A stretch of DNA of 64,000 bases from Herbaspirillum frisingense GSF30 (GCF_000300975.2 NZ_AEEC02000022.1:25587-89586), one strand, 5' to 3'; positions 1 to 9,231 are shown, numbered from the stretch's first letter. Numbers and translations: made by a program. The notes: generated by a model not told the origin, from the letters alone.

Positions 1-378
1 GCTGGCCTGGTCAGCCGGGCGACCACCCCGCGAGACGTCGATGGCGCCCAGGCGCGCGGCCACGCCGGCGGCCAGGGCATCGCGCAACTCATTGTTGAAG
101 GGCGAGGACCAGCGGTCCTGTTCCAGCACCTCCAATCGGGTGGCATCGCTGCGCACCACCAGTTGCGGACGGGCCAGGCGGTCGGGTACCGCCACCGGCA
201 TCACCTCGATGAAGGTCTGCGGCCCCTGGCTGGCGGTGCGTACCGCCGGCGTGCTGTCGGCCGGGCTGGCCAGGGTGTAGAACGTCGCGGGCGGCGAACT
301 GCCGCAAGCGGCCAGCAGTGACGCCACCAGGGCGGCGGCCAGGGTCTTGGGAGAGAGGCTGTTCCTGTTGTGCATCAT
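1..378 (-). CDS. pqiC: PqiC/YmbA-type lipoprotein, 3' end outside window
   Basis: The first about 125 residues of an outer-membrane-anchored lipoprotein are present; the C-terminus lies beyond position 1. A short charged start (MMHNRN) is followed by a hydrophobic signal peptide ending in the lipobox LLAAC at about residues 18-22, then SSPPATFYTLASPAD, the usual opening of the PqiC (YmbA) family. In the Pqi system PqiC is thought to dock the periplasmic MCE tunnel PqiB to the outer membrane for lipid transport. Its ATG overlaps the TGA of pqiB, so it is the last visible gene of a pqiA-pqiA-pqiB-pqiC operon. A second ATG lies one codon later, and either could be used. Confidence 0.85.
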   Translation of the reverse strand, partial: MMHNRNSLSPKTLAAALVASLLAACGSSPPATFYTLASPADSTPAVRTASQGPQTFIEVMPVAVPDRLARPQLVVRSDATRLEVLEQDRWSSPFNNELRDALAAGVAARLGAIDVSRGGRPADQAS

Positions 379-2003
379 GGCTCCTGTTTGCCCCGGATCA
401 GCGATTCCGGATGCTGTTGCAGGTAATCGGTCAAGACGCGGATCGAGGCCGCGGCCTTGGACAGTTCCTGCATGGTCTGGCGAATGTCCTGCTGCAGGGG
501 TGCGTCGTCGGACAAGGTGCGCTCGGCCGCATTGAGGGTCTTGCGGGCATCCTTCATGGCGGCCTGCATCTCGGGTGCGATGTCGTTGTTGATGCGCGCA
601 GCGGTCTGCTCGGCGGTCGACAAGGTCTTGTTCAAGGTCTTCAGGGTGGTCTGCAGATCGCGACCGATCTCGTCGAACGGTACCTTGGAGAGCTTGCCGG
701 CGATATCCGAGAGCTGCTGCTGCAATGCGTCCAGGCTGCCCGGAATGGTCGGCAACTCCAGCGGCACTTTCTCAGTATCGATCTGTGCCGGTTTGGCCTT
801 GGGGAAGAAGTCGAGCGCCACGTACAACTGGCCGGTCAGGAGATTGCCGTTGCGCAGCTGGGCGCGCAGGCCGCGCTTGACCAGCAGGCGCAGCAGTTGC
901 GCATTGGAGCGGCGCTCCTCGCCGGTCTCTTCGTGGAAGCGGCGACCCAGGCGGTCCGGATAGATCTGCACCAGCACCGGCATGCGGAATTCGCGGCGCT
1001 CGCGGTCGTACTCGACGCCGATGCTCTTGACCTCGCCCAGCACCACGCCACGGAAATCGACGGTCGCGCCCGGCTGCAGGCCACGCAGGGACTGGTCGAA
1101 ATACAACAAGGCCGTCTGCGGCACGCCATCGGGCTCCTTCATGGCAGCGCTTTCGTCTTCGACCAACGGATATTCAGAACCTTCCTTGGCCGGGGCACTG
1201 ACGCGATCTTCATCGCGGTCACGGAAGGCGATGCCCCCCAGCACCACCGTCGACAGCGCCTGGGTATGCAGCTTGAAGCCGCTGGCATTGAGTTCCATGT
1301 TGAAGCCGCTGGCATGCCAGAAGCGCGAAGCCTGGGTGACGAACTTGTCGTAGGGGGCATTGACGAAGATGCGCAGGGTCACGCCACGTCCATCCGAATC
1401 GAGATCATAGGCCACCACCTGACCCACCTTGATACGCCGGTAGAAGATGGGGGAGCCGATATCGAGCGAGCCCAGGTCGTCCGTATGCAGCACGAACTGG
1501 CGACCCGAGGCATCCCGCGTGACGATGGGCGGCTGCTCCAGACCGACGAATTCCTTCTTGGTCTCTTCCGAGACACCGGCATCGGCACCGATATAGGCGC
1601 CCGAGAGCAAGGTGCCCAGCCCCGAGATGCCCGAGGCGGCGATGCGCGGGCGCACCACCCAGAAACGCGTGTCTTCGGCATTGAAGCCGGAGGCCTCCTG
1701 GTTGAGCTGGATACCCACCAGCACGTGCGAGCGGTCGGCGGCCAGCTTCAGGGTCTGCACCTGGCCGATTTCCACATCCTTGTACTTGACCTTGGTCTTG
1801 CCGGCTTCCAGGCCCTCGGCCGAGCGGAAGCTGACCGTGACCACCGGGCCACGCTCGACCAGGATCTTGGCCACCAGCGTCAGCCCGACGATGGCCGCGA
1901 TGATGGGAATGAACCAGACCAGCGAGGGCAGCCAGTTGCGCTGGCGCGTGCGCCGGGGCTGCAGCAGCGCCGGTTTGTCCTGGGGGGTGTCAGGTGGGGT
2001 CAT
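375..2003 (-). CDS. pqiB: Paraquat-inducible protein B, MCE-domain lipid transport tunnel
   Basis: The 542-residue protein has the family's usual length. One N-terminal membrane anchor (SLVWFIPIIAAIVGLTLVAK, about residues 26-45) is followed by three MCE domains; the first reads FRSAEGLEAGKTKVKYKDVEIG. A C-terminal helical region with many Leu/Thr heptads (about residues 420-530) would form the coiled-coil needle. PqiB forms a periplasmic hexameric tube that moves phospholipids between membranes. I chose the ATG at 2003, which overlaps the TGA of the upstream pqiA half; the same frame stays open to 2366, but that stretch lies inside pqiA. The start of pqiC overlaps its stop, so translation is probably coupled along the operon. 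Confidence 0.93.
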   Translation of the reverse strand: MTPPDTPQDKPALLQPRRTRQRNWLPSLVWFIPIIAAIVGLTLVAKILVERGPVVTVSFRSAEGLEAGKTKVKYKDVEIGQVQTLKLAADRSHVLVGIQLNQEASGFNAEDTRFWVVRPRIAASGISGLGTLLSGAYIGADAGVSEETKKEFVGLEQPPIVTRDASGRQFVLHTDDLGSLDIGSPIFYRRIKVGQVVAYDLDSDGRGVTLRIFVNAPYDKFVTQASRFWHASGFNMELNASGFKLHTQALSTVVLGGIAFRDRDEDRVSAPAKEGSEYPLVEDESAAMKEPDGVPQTALLYFDQSLRGLQPGATVDFRGVVLGEVKSIGVEYDRERREFRMPVLVQIYPDRLGRRFHEETGEERRSNAQLLRLLVKRGLRAQLRNGNLLTGQLYVALDFFPKAKPAQIDTEKVPLELPTIPGSLDALQQQLSDIAGKLSKVPFDEIGRDLQTTLKTLNKTLSTAEQTAARINNDIAPEMQAAMKDARKTLNAAERTLSDDAPLQQDIRQTMQELSKAAASIRVLTDYLQQHPESLIRGKQEP

Positions 2004-2695
2004 GCGGGTTCCTGTTTCTTGTTGACAGTTGAAATCGGGGTGGCATCGTCCCAGATCAGGCGAGGATCGAAGGAGAGCGAGGCCAGCATGGTCAGCACCA
2101 CCACCGCACCGAAGGCGGCAATGCCGATGCCGGCGTGGACGTTGGCAAAACCGTGGATCTTGACCAGCCCGGTCAGCACCGAGACCACGAACACGTCCAG
2201 CATGGACCAGCGTCCGATGGCTTCGACCAGGCGATACAGCTTGGCCCGTTGCAGGCGCTGCCAGCGGCTGCGGCGGCGCGCCGAGATGACCAGGATGCCC
2301 AGCGCCACCAGCTTGAACAGCGGCACCAGGAAACTGGCCACGAAGACCACCAGCGCCAGCCCCCATTCGCCCGAGGTCCAGAAATAGATGACGCCGGAGA
2401 GGATGGTGTCGCGCTGTTCATCGAGCAGCGTACTGGTGACCATCACCGGCATCATGTTGGCCGGGATGTACATGATGCAGGCCGCGATCAGCAGCGCCCA
2501 GGTGCGGGTGAGACTGTCGATCTTGCGCACGTGCAACGGCGCGTGGCAGACGCCGCAGTGCTCGTGCTCGGTGGCGCCTTGCCAGACCGTGCCGCAGTGG
2601 TGGCAGCCGATGACGCCCTGCGAGGCGGCGTCCGCCACCTGCAGGTCTTCATCTTCGGCCAGGGTGGCGCTGGCCGGTTCATGGGCGCGGCTCAT
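2000..2695 (-). CDS. pqiA: PqiA family membrane protein, second half-length copy
   Basis: The 231-residue integral membrane protein opens with a zinc-ribbon pair, CHHCG...CGVC (about residues 31-50), followed by four hydrophobic segments, the layout of one PqiA repeat. E. coli PqiA is about 417 residues and holds two such units in one chain; here each unit has its own gene. This copy corresponds to the C-terminal half. PqiA is the inner-membrane partner of PqiB. The stop overlaps the pqiB start by four bases and the start overlaps the stop of the other pqiA half, so all are co-translated. The assignment is secure; stoichiometry with the other half is inferred. Confidence 0.9.
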   Translation of the reverse strand: MSRAHEPASATLAEDEDLQVADAASQGVIGCHHCGTVWQGATEHEHCGVCHAPLHVRKIDSLTRTWALLIAACIMYIPANMMPVMVTSTLLDEQRDTILSGVIYFWTSGEWGLALVVFVASFLVPLFKLVALGILVISARRRSRWQRLQRAKLYRLVEAIGRWSMLDVFVVSVLTGLVKIHGFANVHAGIGIAAFGAVVVLTMLASLSFDPRLIWDDATPISTVNKKQEPA

Positions 2696-3333
2696 GCGCC
2701 TGCTCCCTGGTCACCGAACTGCTCGGCCTGCTGCTGCTCCCACAGATGCCACAGATAGCGCGGATTGAACGACACCACCACCGTCAGCAGCACCGTCAGG
2801 CCGCCGAAGGACCACAGCGCCGGACCGGGAATCACCTCGGCCATGTTGGACAGCTTGATCAGCGCCACCAGGATGCCCAGCATGAAAACTTCGATCATGC
2901 CCCACGGCCGCGCTGCCTGCATCAGCCGCAGCAGCAGCACGAAACCGGGCGGCCGGGTCGCACGCGCCGCCGGCAGCAACAGGTAAAGCAGCACGCCCAG
3001 CTGGATCAGCGGGAACAGCAGGGTCGTGGCCAGCACCAGCAGCGCCACTTCCGACATGCCATCACGGGTGAGCGCGACCACCGCGCCGATCAGGGTGGTC
3101 TGGCTGGACAGGCCCTGCAGTTCGATGGTCACGATAGGGAAGACATTGGCGATCACGAACAGGATCAGCGCGCCCACCGTCAGCGGCAGCAGGTGCTGCA
3201 GGCGCTTGCCGGTATCGCGCTCAAGCTCGGCGCCGCAGCGCAGGCAACGGGCGATCTCGCGCTCCCCGAGCGGCATGCGCTGGTAGACGGCGTCGCATTC
3301 TTCGCAAACGATCAGGTCCGGGCGTTTCTGCAT
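2692..3333 (-). CDS. pqiA: PqiA family membrane protein, first half-length copy
   Basis: The 213-residue protein has an N-terminal zinc-ribbon (CEECD at about residues 10-14 and CLRCG at about 30-34) and then four transmembrane stretches, matching the N-terminal half of full-length PqiA. It is the first gene of the pqi operon and overlaps the next half by four bases. With the second half it would supply the two units that other bacteria fuse. Its promoter must lie between 3334 and about 3600, where a perfect palindrome is found at 3485-3508. Confidence 0.9.
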   Translation of the reverse strand: MQKRPDLIVCEECDAVYQRMPLGEREIARCLRCGAELERDTGKRLQHLLPLTVGALILFVIANVFPIVTIELQGLSSQTTLIGAVVALTRDGMSEVALLVLATTLLFPLIQLGVLLYLLLPAARATRPPGFVLLLRLMQAARPWGMIEVFMLGILVALIKLSNMAEVIPGPALWSFGGLTVLLTVVVSFNPRYLWHLWEQQQAEQFGDQGAGA

Positions 3334-3484
3334 GGATGAGGATGGTCCCGCGGGCGGGTGCTGTTGTTATGGTTTCTGCAAGGGCAGCTGACGGGCATGG
3401 TGGCGCCATTGCAGGGCTTGCGTTGGAGCGCAATCAGGCAGCGGCGTTCCATCCGCACCACCGTTTGCGGCCCGCCGCGTCAAT

Positions 3485-3508
3485 ATAAATGACCTTCGGG
3501 TCATTTAT
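3485..3508. promoter_or_regulatory. Perfect 10-bp inverted repeat with TTCG loop between pqiA and leuL
   Basis: ATAAATGACC and GGTCATTTAT flank the tetraloop TTCG. The site is 152 bp upstream of the pqiA start and 78 bp upstream of the leuL -35 box. As DNA it is a dyad of the type bound by TetR- or GntR-like dimers; as RNA it would be a stable UUCG hairpin. It lacks a T-tract that would suit a terminator for either direction. An operator for the pqi promoter is my preferred reading, but this is inference. Confidence 0.5.
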
Positions 3509-3585
3509 CAGACGATTGTAGCAACAAATTTATTTCACTCCGGCAGGGATTTACCTGGCTTTTCCTCTGCTCTGGCAGATAGCGC

Positions 3586-3615
3586 TTGACAAGCTTGCGG
3601 CCAATCTTCTACATT
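3586..3615 (+). promoter_or_regulatory. Sigma-70 promoter of leuL-leuA
   Basis: TTGACA at 3586-3591 and TACATT at 3610-3615 are separated by 18 bp, giving a consensus -35 and a fair -10. The predicted transcript start (about 3622) coincides with the ATG of the leader peptide, so the leader may be translated from a leaderless or almost leaderless mRNA. No Shine-Dalgarno sequence precedes that ATG, which agrees with this. Confidence 0.65.
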
Positions 3616-3621
3616 GCTCAG

Positions 3622-3714
3622 ATGACTTCCGCAGCAAACTTCTCCCTACGCCACAACAGCGCCAGCGCCCTGCTAGCGTTGCTATCGGTGTCGCTACTAC
3701 TAGCCTCGCGCTAA
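3622..3714 (+). CDS. leuL: LeuL leucine leader peptide (30 aa)
   Basis: A 30-codon frame lies just behind the leu promoter and 341 bp upstream of leuA. It encodes MTSAANFSLRHNSASALLAL followed by LSVSLLLASR and a TAA stop. Eight of 30 codons are Leu, and six of these are CTA, a codon hardly used in leuA or its neighbours, where CTG dominates; a CTA-CTA-CTA run sits at 3694-3702. This is the hallmark of a leader peptide that makes ribosomes stall when charged Leu-tRNA is scarce. I see no downstream hairpin with a U-tract, so the read-out might be Rho-dependent or use an unusual terminator. Identification rests on codon content and position. Confidence 0.8.
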   Translation: MTSAANFSLRHNSASALLALLSVSLLLASR

Positions 3715-3950
3715 AATCCGCAGTTCCTGCCGTTCCCGCTGATGTCACGCGATCCGGCAAACCCAATCAAATCCAGCAATACCGGCAGTAAAACCAGGCA
3801 GTGACGCGCAAGCTGTACCGAGCCGACGTCGCAGCCGCATCAGGCGAAGCGATCATGCATTCGAACACCAGGACCATCCACACTCCGCGCCGGCAAGCAT
3901 GCCAGCCGAGCTGCGCGCGGCAGGAGATGCCGCCTCTGGCTCTATGACGG

Positions 3951-3985
3951 GTTGTCTGGCCACGCGCCCGTGGCAGCCAGGCAAC
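3951..3985 (+). other. Hairpin in leuA 5' leader
   Basis: GTTGTCTGG-CCACG and CGTGG-cag-CCAGGCAAC can pair around the loop CGCC, giving a stem of about 14 bp with a small bulge, 70 bases before the leuA ATG. No U-run follows, so it is not a classical intrinsic terminator. Upstream, CTGCCG at about 3728 can pair with either of two CCGGCA copies (about 3756 and 3783), so alternative folds of the leader are possible. The rest of 3715-4055 shows no further gene. Confidence 0.4.
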
Positions 3986-4055
3986 CCGATCCGCCACATC
4001 TGACGCATTGAAGCATTTCCGCATTCCACGCATTCTTCAGACTTAGAGGTCCATC

Positions 4056-5759
4056 ATGATGTTGAACAACCCCGCCGCCAAATACCGCCCCTTCCCCGCC
4101 ATCGACCTGCCGGATCGCACCTGGCCCAGCAAGGTGATCGACACCCCGCCGATCTGGATGAGCACCGACCTGCGCGATGGCAACCAGGCCCTGATCGAAC
4201 CGATGAACGCCGAGCGCAAGCTGCGCTTCTTCGAACTGCTGTTGAAGACCGGCCTGAAGGAAATCGAAGTCGGCTTCCCCTCGGCCTCGCAGACCGACTT
4301 CGACTTCGTGCGCAAGCTCATCGTCGAAAACCGCATCCCCGACGACGTCACCATCATCGTGCTGACCCAGTCGCGTGAAGAGCTGATCCGCCGCACCGTG
4401 GAATCGCTGGAAGGAGCCAAGAAGGCCATCGTCCACCTGTATAACTCGGTGGCACCGGCCTTCCGCAAGATCGTCTTCAACATGTCGCGCGACGAGATCA
4501 AGAACATCGCCGTCACCGGCACCAGGCTGGTCAAGGAACTGACCGATGCGCGTCCCGGCACCGAGTGGCGCTTCGAGTATTCGCCGGAATCCTTCAGCAC
4601 CACCGAACTGGACTTCTCCAAGGACATCTGCGACGCCGTCTGCGAAACCTGGGGTGCCACGCCCAATCGCAAGATCATCCTGAACCTGCCCTCCACCGTC
4701 GAGTGCGCCACTCCCAACGTCTACGCCGACCAGATCGAGTGGATGTGCCGCAACCTGAAGCACCGCGACAGCGCCATCATCTCGGTGCACCCGCACAATG
4801 ATCGCGGCACCGCCGTGGCCTCGGCCGAACTGGCCGTGATGGCCGGCGCCGACCGCGTCGAAGGCTGCCTGTTCGGCAACGGCGAGCGCACCGGCAACGT
4901 CGACCTGGTCACCCTGGCTCTGAACCTGTACACCCAGGGTGTGAACCCGGGTCTGGACTTCTCCGACATCGACGTAGTACGCCAGGTGGTGGAAGAGTGC
5001 AACCAGATCCCGGTGCACCCGCGTCACCCGTATGTGGGCGACCTGGTCTTCACCGCCTTCTCCGGCTCGCACCAGGATGCCATCAAGAAGGGCTTCGCCA
5101 AGCAGCAGCCCGACGCCATCTGGGAAGTGCCCTACCTGCCGATCGACCCGGCCGACCTGGGCCGCAGCTACGATGCGGTCATCCGCGTCAACAGCCAGTC
5201 CGGCAAGGGCGGCATGGCCTACCTGCTGGAACAGGAATACGGCCTGGCCCTGCCGCGCCGCCTGCAGATCGAATTCTCGCGCGCCATCCAGCGCGAGGCC
5301 GATGCCACCGGCAAGGAAATCGCTGCCTCCGACATCCACGCCATCTTCCAGCGCGAATACCTGGAGCGCAGCGAGCCCTATGTCTACCGCGCCCACCGCA
5401 TGTCGGAAGACACGGCCAAGGCCGAGTCGATCAACATCGAAGTCGACATCGTGCGCAATGGCCAGCCAGTCACCGTGCGCGGCAGCGGCAACGGTCCCAT
5501 CGATGCCTTCGTGCATGCCCTGGGCCTGGACATCAAGCTGATGGACTTCCATGAACACGCCATCGGCGCCGGTGCCGACGCCAAGGCCGCCAGCTACATC
5601 GAACTGCGCCTGAACGAAGCCCCGACCGGCTTCGGCGTGGGCATCGACGCCAACATCGTCACCGCTTCCTTCAAGGCCGTGCTGTCTGCCGTGAACCGCC
5701 AGATCGCCATCAGCGAGAGCGCCAACCAGGCCGGCTCCTCGCAAGCCAAGGCTGCCTGA
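4056..5759 (+). CDS. leuA: 2-isopropylmalate synthase (type 2)
   Basis: LeuA condenses acetyl-CoA with 2-oxoisovalerate in the first committed step of leucine synthesis. The 567-residue length and opening ([19 protein letters not shown]) are those of the long type-2 family. The catalytic TIM barrel carries LRDGNQAL at about residues 42-49 and the metal-binding HPHNDRGT at about 247-254; the C-terminal third is the leucine-binding regulatory domain. ATG at 4056 is preceded by AGAGGT at 4044-4050; a second ATG follows directly. The gene stands alone and is headed by its own promoter and a Leu-codon leader, so both feedback inhibition and leader-mediated control are likely. Confidence 0.96.
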   Translation: MMLNNPAAKYRPFPAIDLPDRTWPSKVIDTPPIWMSTDLRDGNQALIEPMNAERKLRFFELLLKTGLKEIEVGFPSASQTDFDFVRKLIVENRIPDDVTIIVLTQSREELIRRTVESLEGAKKAIVHLYNSVAPAFRKIVFNMSRDEIKNIAVTGTRLVKELTDARPGTEWRFEYSPESFSTTELDFSKDICDAVCETWGATPNRKIILNLPSTVECATPNVYADQIEWMCRNLKHRDSAIISVHPHNDRGTAVASAELAVMAGADRVEGCLFGNGERTGNVDLVTLALNLYTQGVNPGLDFSDIDVVRQVVEECNQIPVHPRHPYVGDLVFTAFSGSHQDAIKKGFAKQQPDAIWEVPYLPIDPADLGRSYDAVIRVNSQSGKGGMAYLLEQEYGLALPRRLQIEFSRAIQREADATGKEIAASDIHAIFQREYLERSEPYVYRAHRMSEDTAKAESINIEVDIVRNGQPVTVRGSGNGPIDAFVHALGLDIKLMDFHEHAIGAGADAKAASYIELRLNEAPTGFGVGIDANIVTASFKAVLSAVNRQIAISESANQAGSSQAKAA

Positions 5760-5813
5760 AAACGGAACAGCGCCGGCGATCCCGGCCTGTTTCCGTGAGC
5801 GTAACGCTTCCAG

Positions 5814-5839
5814 CGCCGACCTACAGGTCGGCGTTGTTT
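5814..5839 (+). terminator. Intrinsic terminator of leuA
   Basis: CGCCGACC and GGTCGGCG pair around TACA, followed by TTGTTT. It lies 55 bases after the leuA stop. Confidence 0.8.
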
Positions 5840-6027
5840 CGTGCGGTCTCCCTTTTCAGGTTTCTCCCTCCCCATCCCACCCGCGTTCTCTCCGCGCACG
5901 GCACATTGCCGTGGCAAAGCATCCCCCCTTTGTTTCATCGCAAAGGCAAGTCCCGGCTGCCGACCTAGAATGCCCCGCTCAGGCCGCCGCACTCCCATGC
6001 CGTCGGCCGCCAACCTCGGGACATCCC

Positions 6028-7236
6028 ATGACCCAGATCAGCGTCCGCTCGTCGGCACCCACATCGTCCAAGCTTGGTCCTGCAAACACCCCTCCGCCCC
6101 TGTTCTCGCTGGGATTTCGGCCCTTCTTCCTGGCCGGCAGCCTGTGGGCGGCCCTGTGCATAGTGCTGTGGATCGGCATCCTGCACGGTCACGTGGTCTT
6201 GCCCACCCATTTCGATGCCCTGAGCTGGCACATCCACGAAATGCTGTTTGGCTGGATCATGGCCGCCATCGCCGGCTTCCTGCTCACTGCCATCCCCAAC
6301 TGGACCGGCCGCACTCCGGTACGTGGCACCCTGCTCGCGGTATTGGCCGGCCTGTGGCTGCTGGGCCGCGTGGTCGGCACCGTTTCCGCGCTGCTGCCAC
6401 TGTGGCTGGCAGCGCTGGCTGAACTACTGTTTCCGCTGGCCCTGTGCACCGTAGCCTGGAGCGACATCATCGCCGCCCGCAACCGCCGCAACCTGCCCAT
6501 GCCACTCCCCGTGGCCCTGCTGGGCGTGGCCGACCTGCTGATGTACCTGCGCGTCGGCGGCGTGGATCTGCCCCCGGGCCTGGACTGGCGCCTGGCACTG
6601 GTGGCGGTCTGCATCCTGATGTCAGTGATCGGCGCGCGCATCATCCCGGCCTTCACGCGCAACTGGCTCACGGCACAACGCAGCCCGCTTCAAGTCACCA
6701 GCCATCGCTGGCTCGACATGGCCGCCACCGCCAGCCTGCACGCCACGCTGCTGGCCTGGGCCTGCCTGCCCCGCGCCACTGCCGTAGGTGCCCTGCTGTT
6801 ACTGGCGGCGGCGCTGAACCTGGCCAGGCTGCTGGGCTGGCGCGGCCATGCCACCCTGGCCGAACCCCTGCTGGCCGTGCTGCACCTGGCCTATCTGTGG
6901 CTGATCGCCGGCGTAGCCCTGTTGGGCCTGAGCCTGGTGGCGCTACCGACGCTGGAAATCGGCGCCATCCACGCGCTCACAGCCGGTGCCATGGGCAGCA
7001 TGGTGCTGGGGGTGATGACGCGGGTATCGCTGGGGCATACCGGCCGTGCCCTGCGCGCCGATCGCAGCACCGTCGCCATCTATACGGCCATCAGCGCGGC
7101 AGCTGGATGTCGCATTGCAGCAACGTTTATCTCCGGCAACTTGCTCCTGACGATCTCTGCTGCCTGCTGGTCGCTGGCCTTCCTGCTGTTCGTGCTACGC
7201 TACGCGGCTGTCCTGAGTCAGCCGCGCGCTGCCTGA
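6028..7236 (+). CDS. nnrS: NnrS family protein, 12-helix membrane protein linked to nitric oxide stress
   Basis: The 402-residue protein is almost wholly hydrophobic. It shows the NnrS signature: LGFRPFFLAGSLWA near residue 30, HIHEMLFGW near 70, and PAFTRNW near 210, with conserved His and Arg residues thought to bind haem and copper. NnrS proteins protect cells from nitric oxide or iron-NO complexes. The frame is open back to 5911, but ATG 6028 gives the family's usual N-terminus and sits behind CGGGA. A 12-bp palindrome, TTGCCGTGGCAA (5906-5917), lies upstream and might be a regulator site; I cannot assign it. The gene is monocistronic. Confidence 0.88.
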   Translation: MTQISVRSSAPTSSKLGPANTPPPLFSLGFRPFFLAGSLWAALCIVLWIGILHGHVVLPTHFDALSWHIHEMLFGWIMAAIAGFLLTAIPNWTGRTPVRGTLLAVLAGLWLLGRVVGTVSALLPLWLAALAELLFPLALCTVAWSDIIAARNRRNLPMPLPVALLGVADLLMYLRVGGVDLPPGLDWRLALVAVCILMSVIGARIIPAFTRNWLTAQRSPLQVTSHRWLDMAATASLHATLLAWACLPRATAVGALLLLAAALNLARLLGWRGHATLAEPLLAVLHLAYLWLIAGVALLGLSLVALPTLEIGAIHALTAGAMGSMVLGVMTRVSLGHTGRALRADRSTVAIYTAISAAAGCRIAATFISGNLLLTISAACWSLAFLLFVLRYAAVLSQPRAA

Positions 7237-7459
7237 GGTCAGCGACACCTATCGCCGCAAGACCGCGTCCCCCCGCACGGCCTTGCAGCTTGATTTGTCG
7301 GCCAGCCAATATTGCCGTGAGGATAGATATTCCGTCAGGAATTTACGTGATGGGAAGGTTCTCGTTACACGTAACTGGCTTATCATCGATGGCTGGTCAT
7401 CACACCAGTTCTTTTGCTTTAGCAGACAAGTCGCAATCACATTTTTCGGGGGGAAAATA

Positions 7460-9211
7460 ATGCGCTTCAGTAATCTCAGCATTGCCACACGCCTGGCCTT
7501 CGCCTTTTCGGTCCTGATCCTGGTGATCGCCGCCATCGTCACCCTGGGCCTGATCCGCCTGGGAGACATCAACAAGGCACTCGATCTGGTGGTCAACGAC
7601 CGCTACAAGAAGATCGCCCTTATCAACACCATCTCCGGCAAGATCGACGACGTCGCCATCGCCGTGCGTAACCAGTTGCTGACCAATAGTCCCGAGCAGG
7701 CGACGCGGGAACAGGCGGTCGTGAACGATCTCTCGCTGCAGGTCACGGCACACCTGAAGGACCTCGACGAGATGCTGGTCAATCCCGCGGCCCGCGCGCA
7801 ACTGGCCAAGGTCATGAAGGCGCGCGATGAATATGCCGCCCAGCGCAGGGAAGTCGAGGCACTCAATGCCAAGGGCCAGCGCGATGCTGCTGTCGAACTG
7901 CTCATCACCAAAGTCGGCGCGTTGCAGAAAGCCTACTTCGGTGAACTGGACAACCTGGCCGACACCCAGCAAAAGATGATGGACCAGTCGGTCACCGACG
8001 CCGAAGCCGCCTACAACACCACGCGCCTGATCATGCTGTCCTCCGGCCTAGTCTCAGCCCTGTTCGCCGCCTTCATCGCCTGGACCATTTCGCGCAGCAT
8101 CACCCGGCCGCTCAGCCGTGCCGTCGAAGTGGCCGAGACCGTCGCCGCCGGTGACCTGACCGCCGTGATCGACTCCCGCTCCACCGACGAGACCGGCCGC
8201 CTGCTGCACGCACTGGCGGCGATGAACCAGAAGCTCAAGGCCATCGTGCTCGAAGTGCGACGCGGCACAGACTCCATGGTCACCGCCTCGACCCAGATCG
8301 CCACTGGCAACCTGGACCTCTCTTCGCGCACCGAGGAACAGGCCAGCGCTCTGGAAGAGACGGCCTCTTCGCTGGAACAACTGACCTCCAGCGTCAAGCA
8401 GAACGCCGACCACACCCGCAAATCCAGCGAGCTCGCCGGCACCGCCACGCAAGTGGCCAACCAGGGCGGCCAGGCTGTCAAGCAGGTGGTGCAGACCATG
8501 GGCGCCATCAATGATTCCTCGCGCAAGATCGTCGACATCATCTCGGTCATCGACGGCATTGCCTTCCAGACCAACATCCTGGCGCTCAATGCCGCCGTGG
8601 AAGCGGCACGCGCCGGCGAACAGGGCCGTGGCTTTGCCGTGGTGGCCTCCGAAGTGCGCGGACTGGCGCAGCGTTCAGCCACCGCCGCCAAGGAAATCAA
8701 GGAGCTGATCAACGACTCGGTCAGCCAGGTCTCCTCCGGGACCGAGTTGGTGGCACAGGCCGGCAGTACCATGGATGAGGTGGTCCACAGCATCGAACAG
8801 GTCAGCCACATCGTCGGAGAGATTTCAGCGGCCACGCGGGAACAGAGCGACGGCATCGAACAGGTCAACCAGGCCATCATGCAAATGGACAACACCACGC
8901 AGCAGAACGCCGCCCTGGTGGAAGAAGCCGCCGCAGCGGCACAGGCGCTGCAGGATCAGGCCCAGCGTCTGCTGGAACTGGTCAGTGTGTTCCGTCTGGA
9001 CGAGAAGGGGGCAGCACCGGAAATAAGCAGTGTCCCGCGCAGTATTCAGGCCACTGCCGTGCGCAAGGCGCCGCCGGTAGCGGTGGCAGCCGCTGCAAGC
9101 CCGGCCAAGGCTTTGCCGGCACGTCCGGCGCCATCAGCGGCGCCCACCGCCCGGCCGGCCCTGCCCGCCAGCCACAAGGAGGAAAAGTCGGACGAGTGGG
9201 AGACCTTCTAA
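7460..9211 (+). CDS. Methyl-accepting chemotaxis protein with CheR-docking tail
   Basis: The 583-residue receptor has a first membrane helix at about residues 11-31, a periplasmic four-helix-bundle sensor (MCP_signal 4HB type) to about 190, a second helix at about 191-212, a HAMP domain with SRSITRPLSRAVEVAETVAAG, and a cytoplasmic signalling domain. The highly conserved tip is EAARAGEQGRGFAVVASEVR. A Pro/Ala-rich linker leads to the last residues DEWETF, a WETF-type pentapeptide that tethers the methyltransferase CheR. It would sense an unknown small ligand and feed CheA. The ATG at 7460 follows a GGGGGG-AAA ribosome site; the frame is open upstream to 7283, but those residues do not resemble a receptor. 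Confidence 0.93.
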   Translation: MRFSNLSIATRLAFAFSVLILVIAAIVTLGLIRLGDINKALDLVVNDRYKKIALINTISGKIDDVAIAVRNQLLTNSPEQATREQAVVNDLSLQVTAHLKDLDEMLVNPAARAQLAKVMKARDEYAAQRREVEALNAKGQRDAAVELLITKVGALQKAYFGELDNLADTQQKMMDQSVTDAEAAYNTTRLIMLSSGLVSALFAAFIAWTISRSITRPLSRAVEVAETVAAGDLTAVIDSRSTDETGRLLHALAAMNQKLKAIVLEVRRGTDSMVTASTQIATGNLDLSSRTEEQASALEETASSLEQLTSSVKQNADHTRKSSELAGTATQVANQGGQAVKQVVQTMGAINDSSRKIVDIISVIDGIAFQTNILALNAAVEAARAGEQGRGFAVVASEVRGLAQRSATAAKEIKELINDSVSQVSSGTELVAQAGSTMDEVVHSIEQVSHIVGEISAATREQSDGIEQVNQAIMQMDNTTQQNAALVEEAAAAAQALQDQAQRLLELVSVFRLDEKGAAPEISSVPRSIQATAVRKAPPVAVAAAASPAKALPARPAPSAAPTARPALPASHKEEKSDEWETF

Positions 9212-9231
9212 ATCCGCCGCCGAGCGCGGTA

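Noticed and set aside
318..2387. Long plus-strand open frame opposite pqiB and pqiA
   Set aside because: It is a shadow of two clear genes in GC-rich DNA, with His/Gln/Gly-rich composition and no family.
3942..5744. 600-codon minus-strand frame opposite leuA
   Set aside because: Val/Gly/Asp/His-rich shadow of a strongly conserved enzyme.
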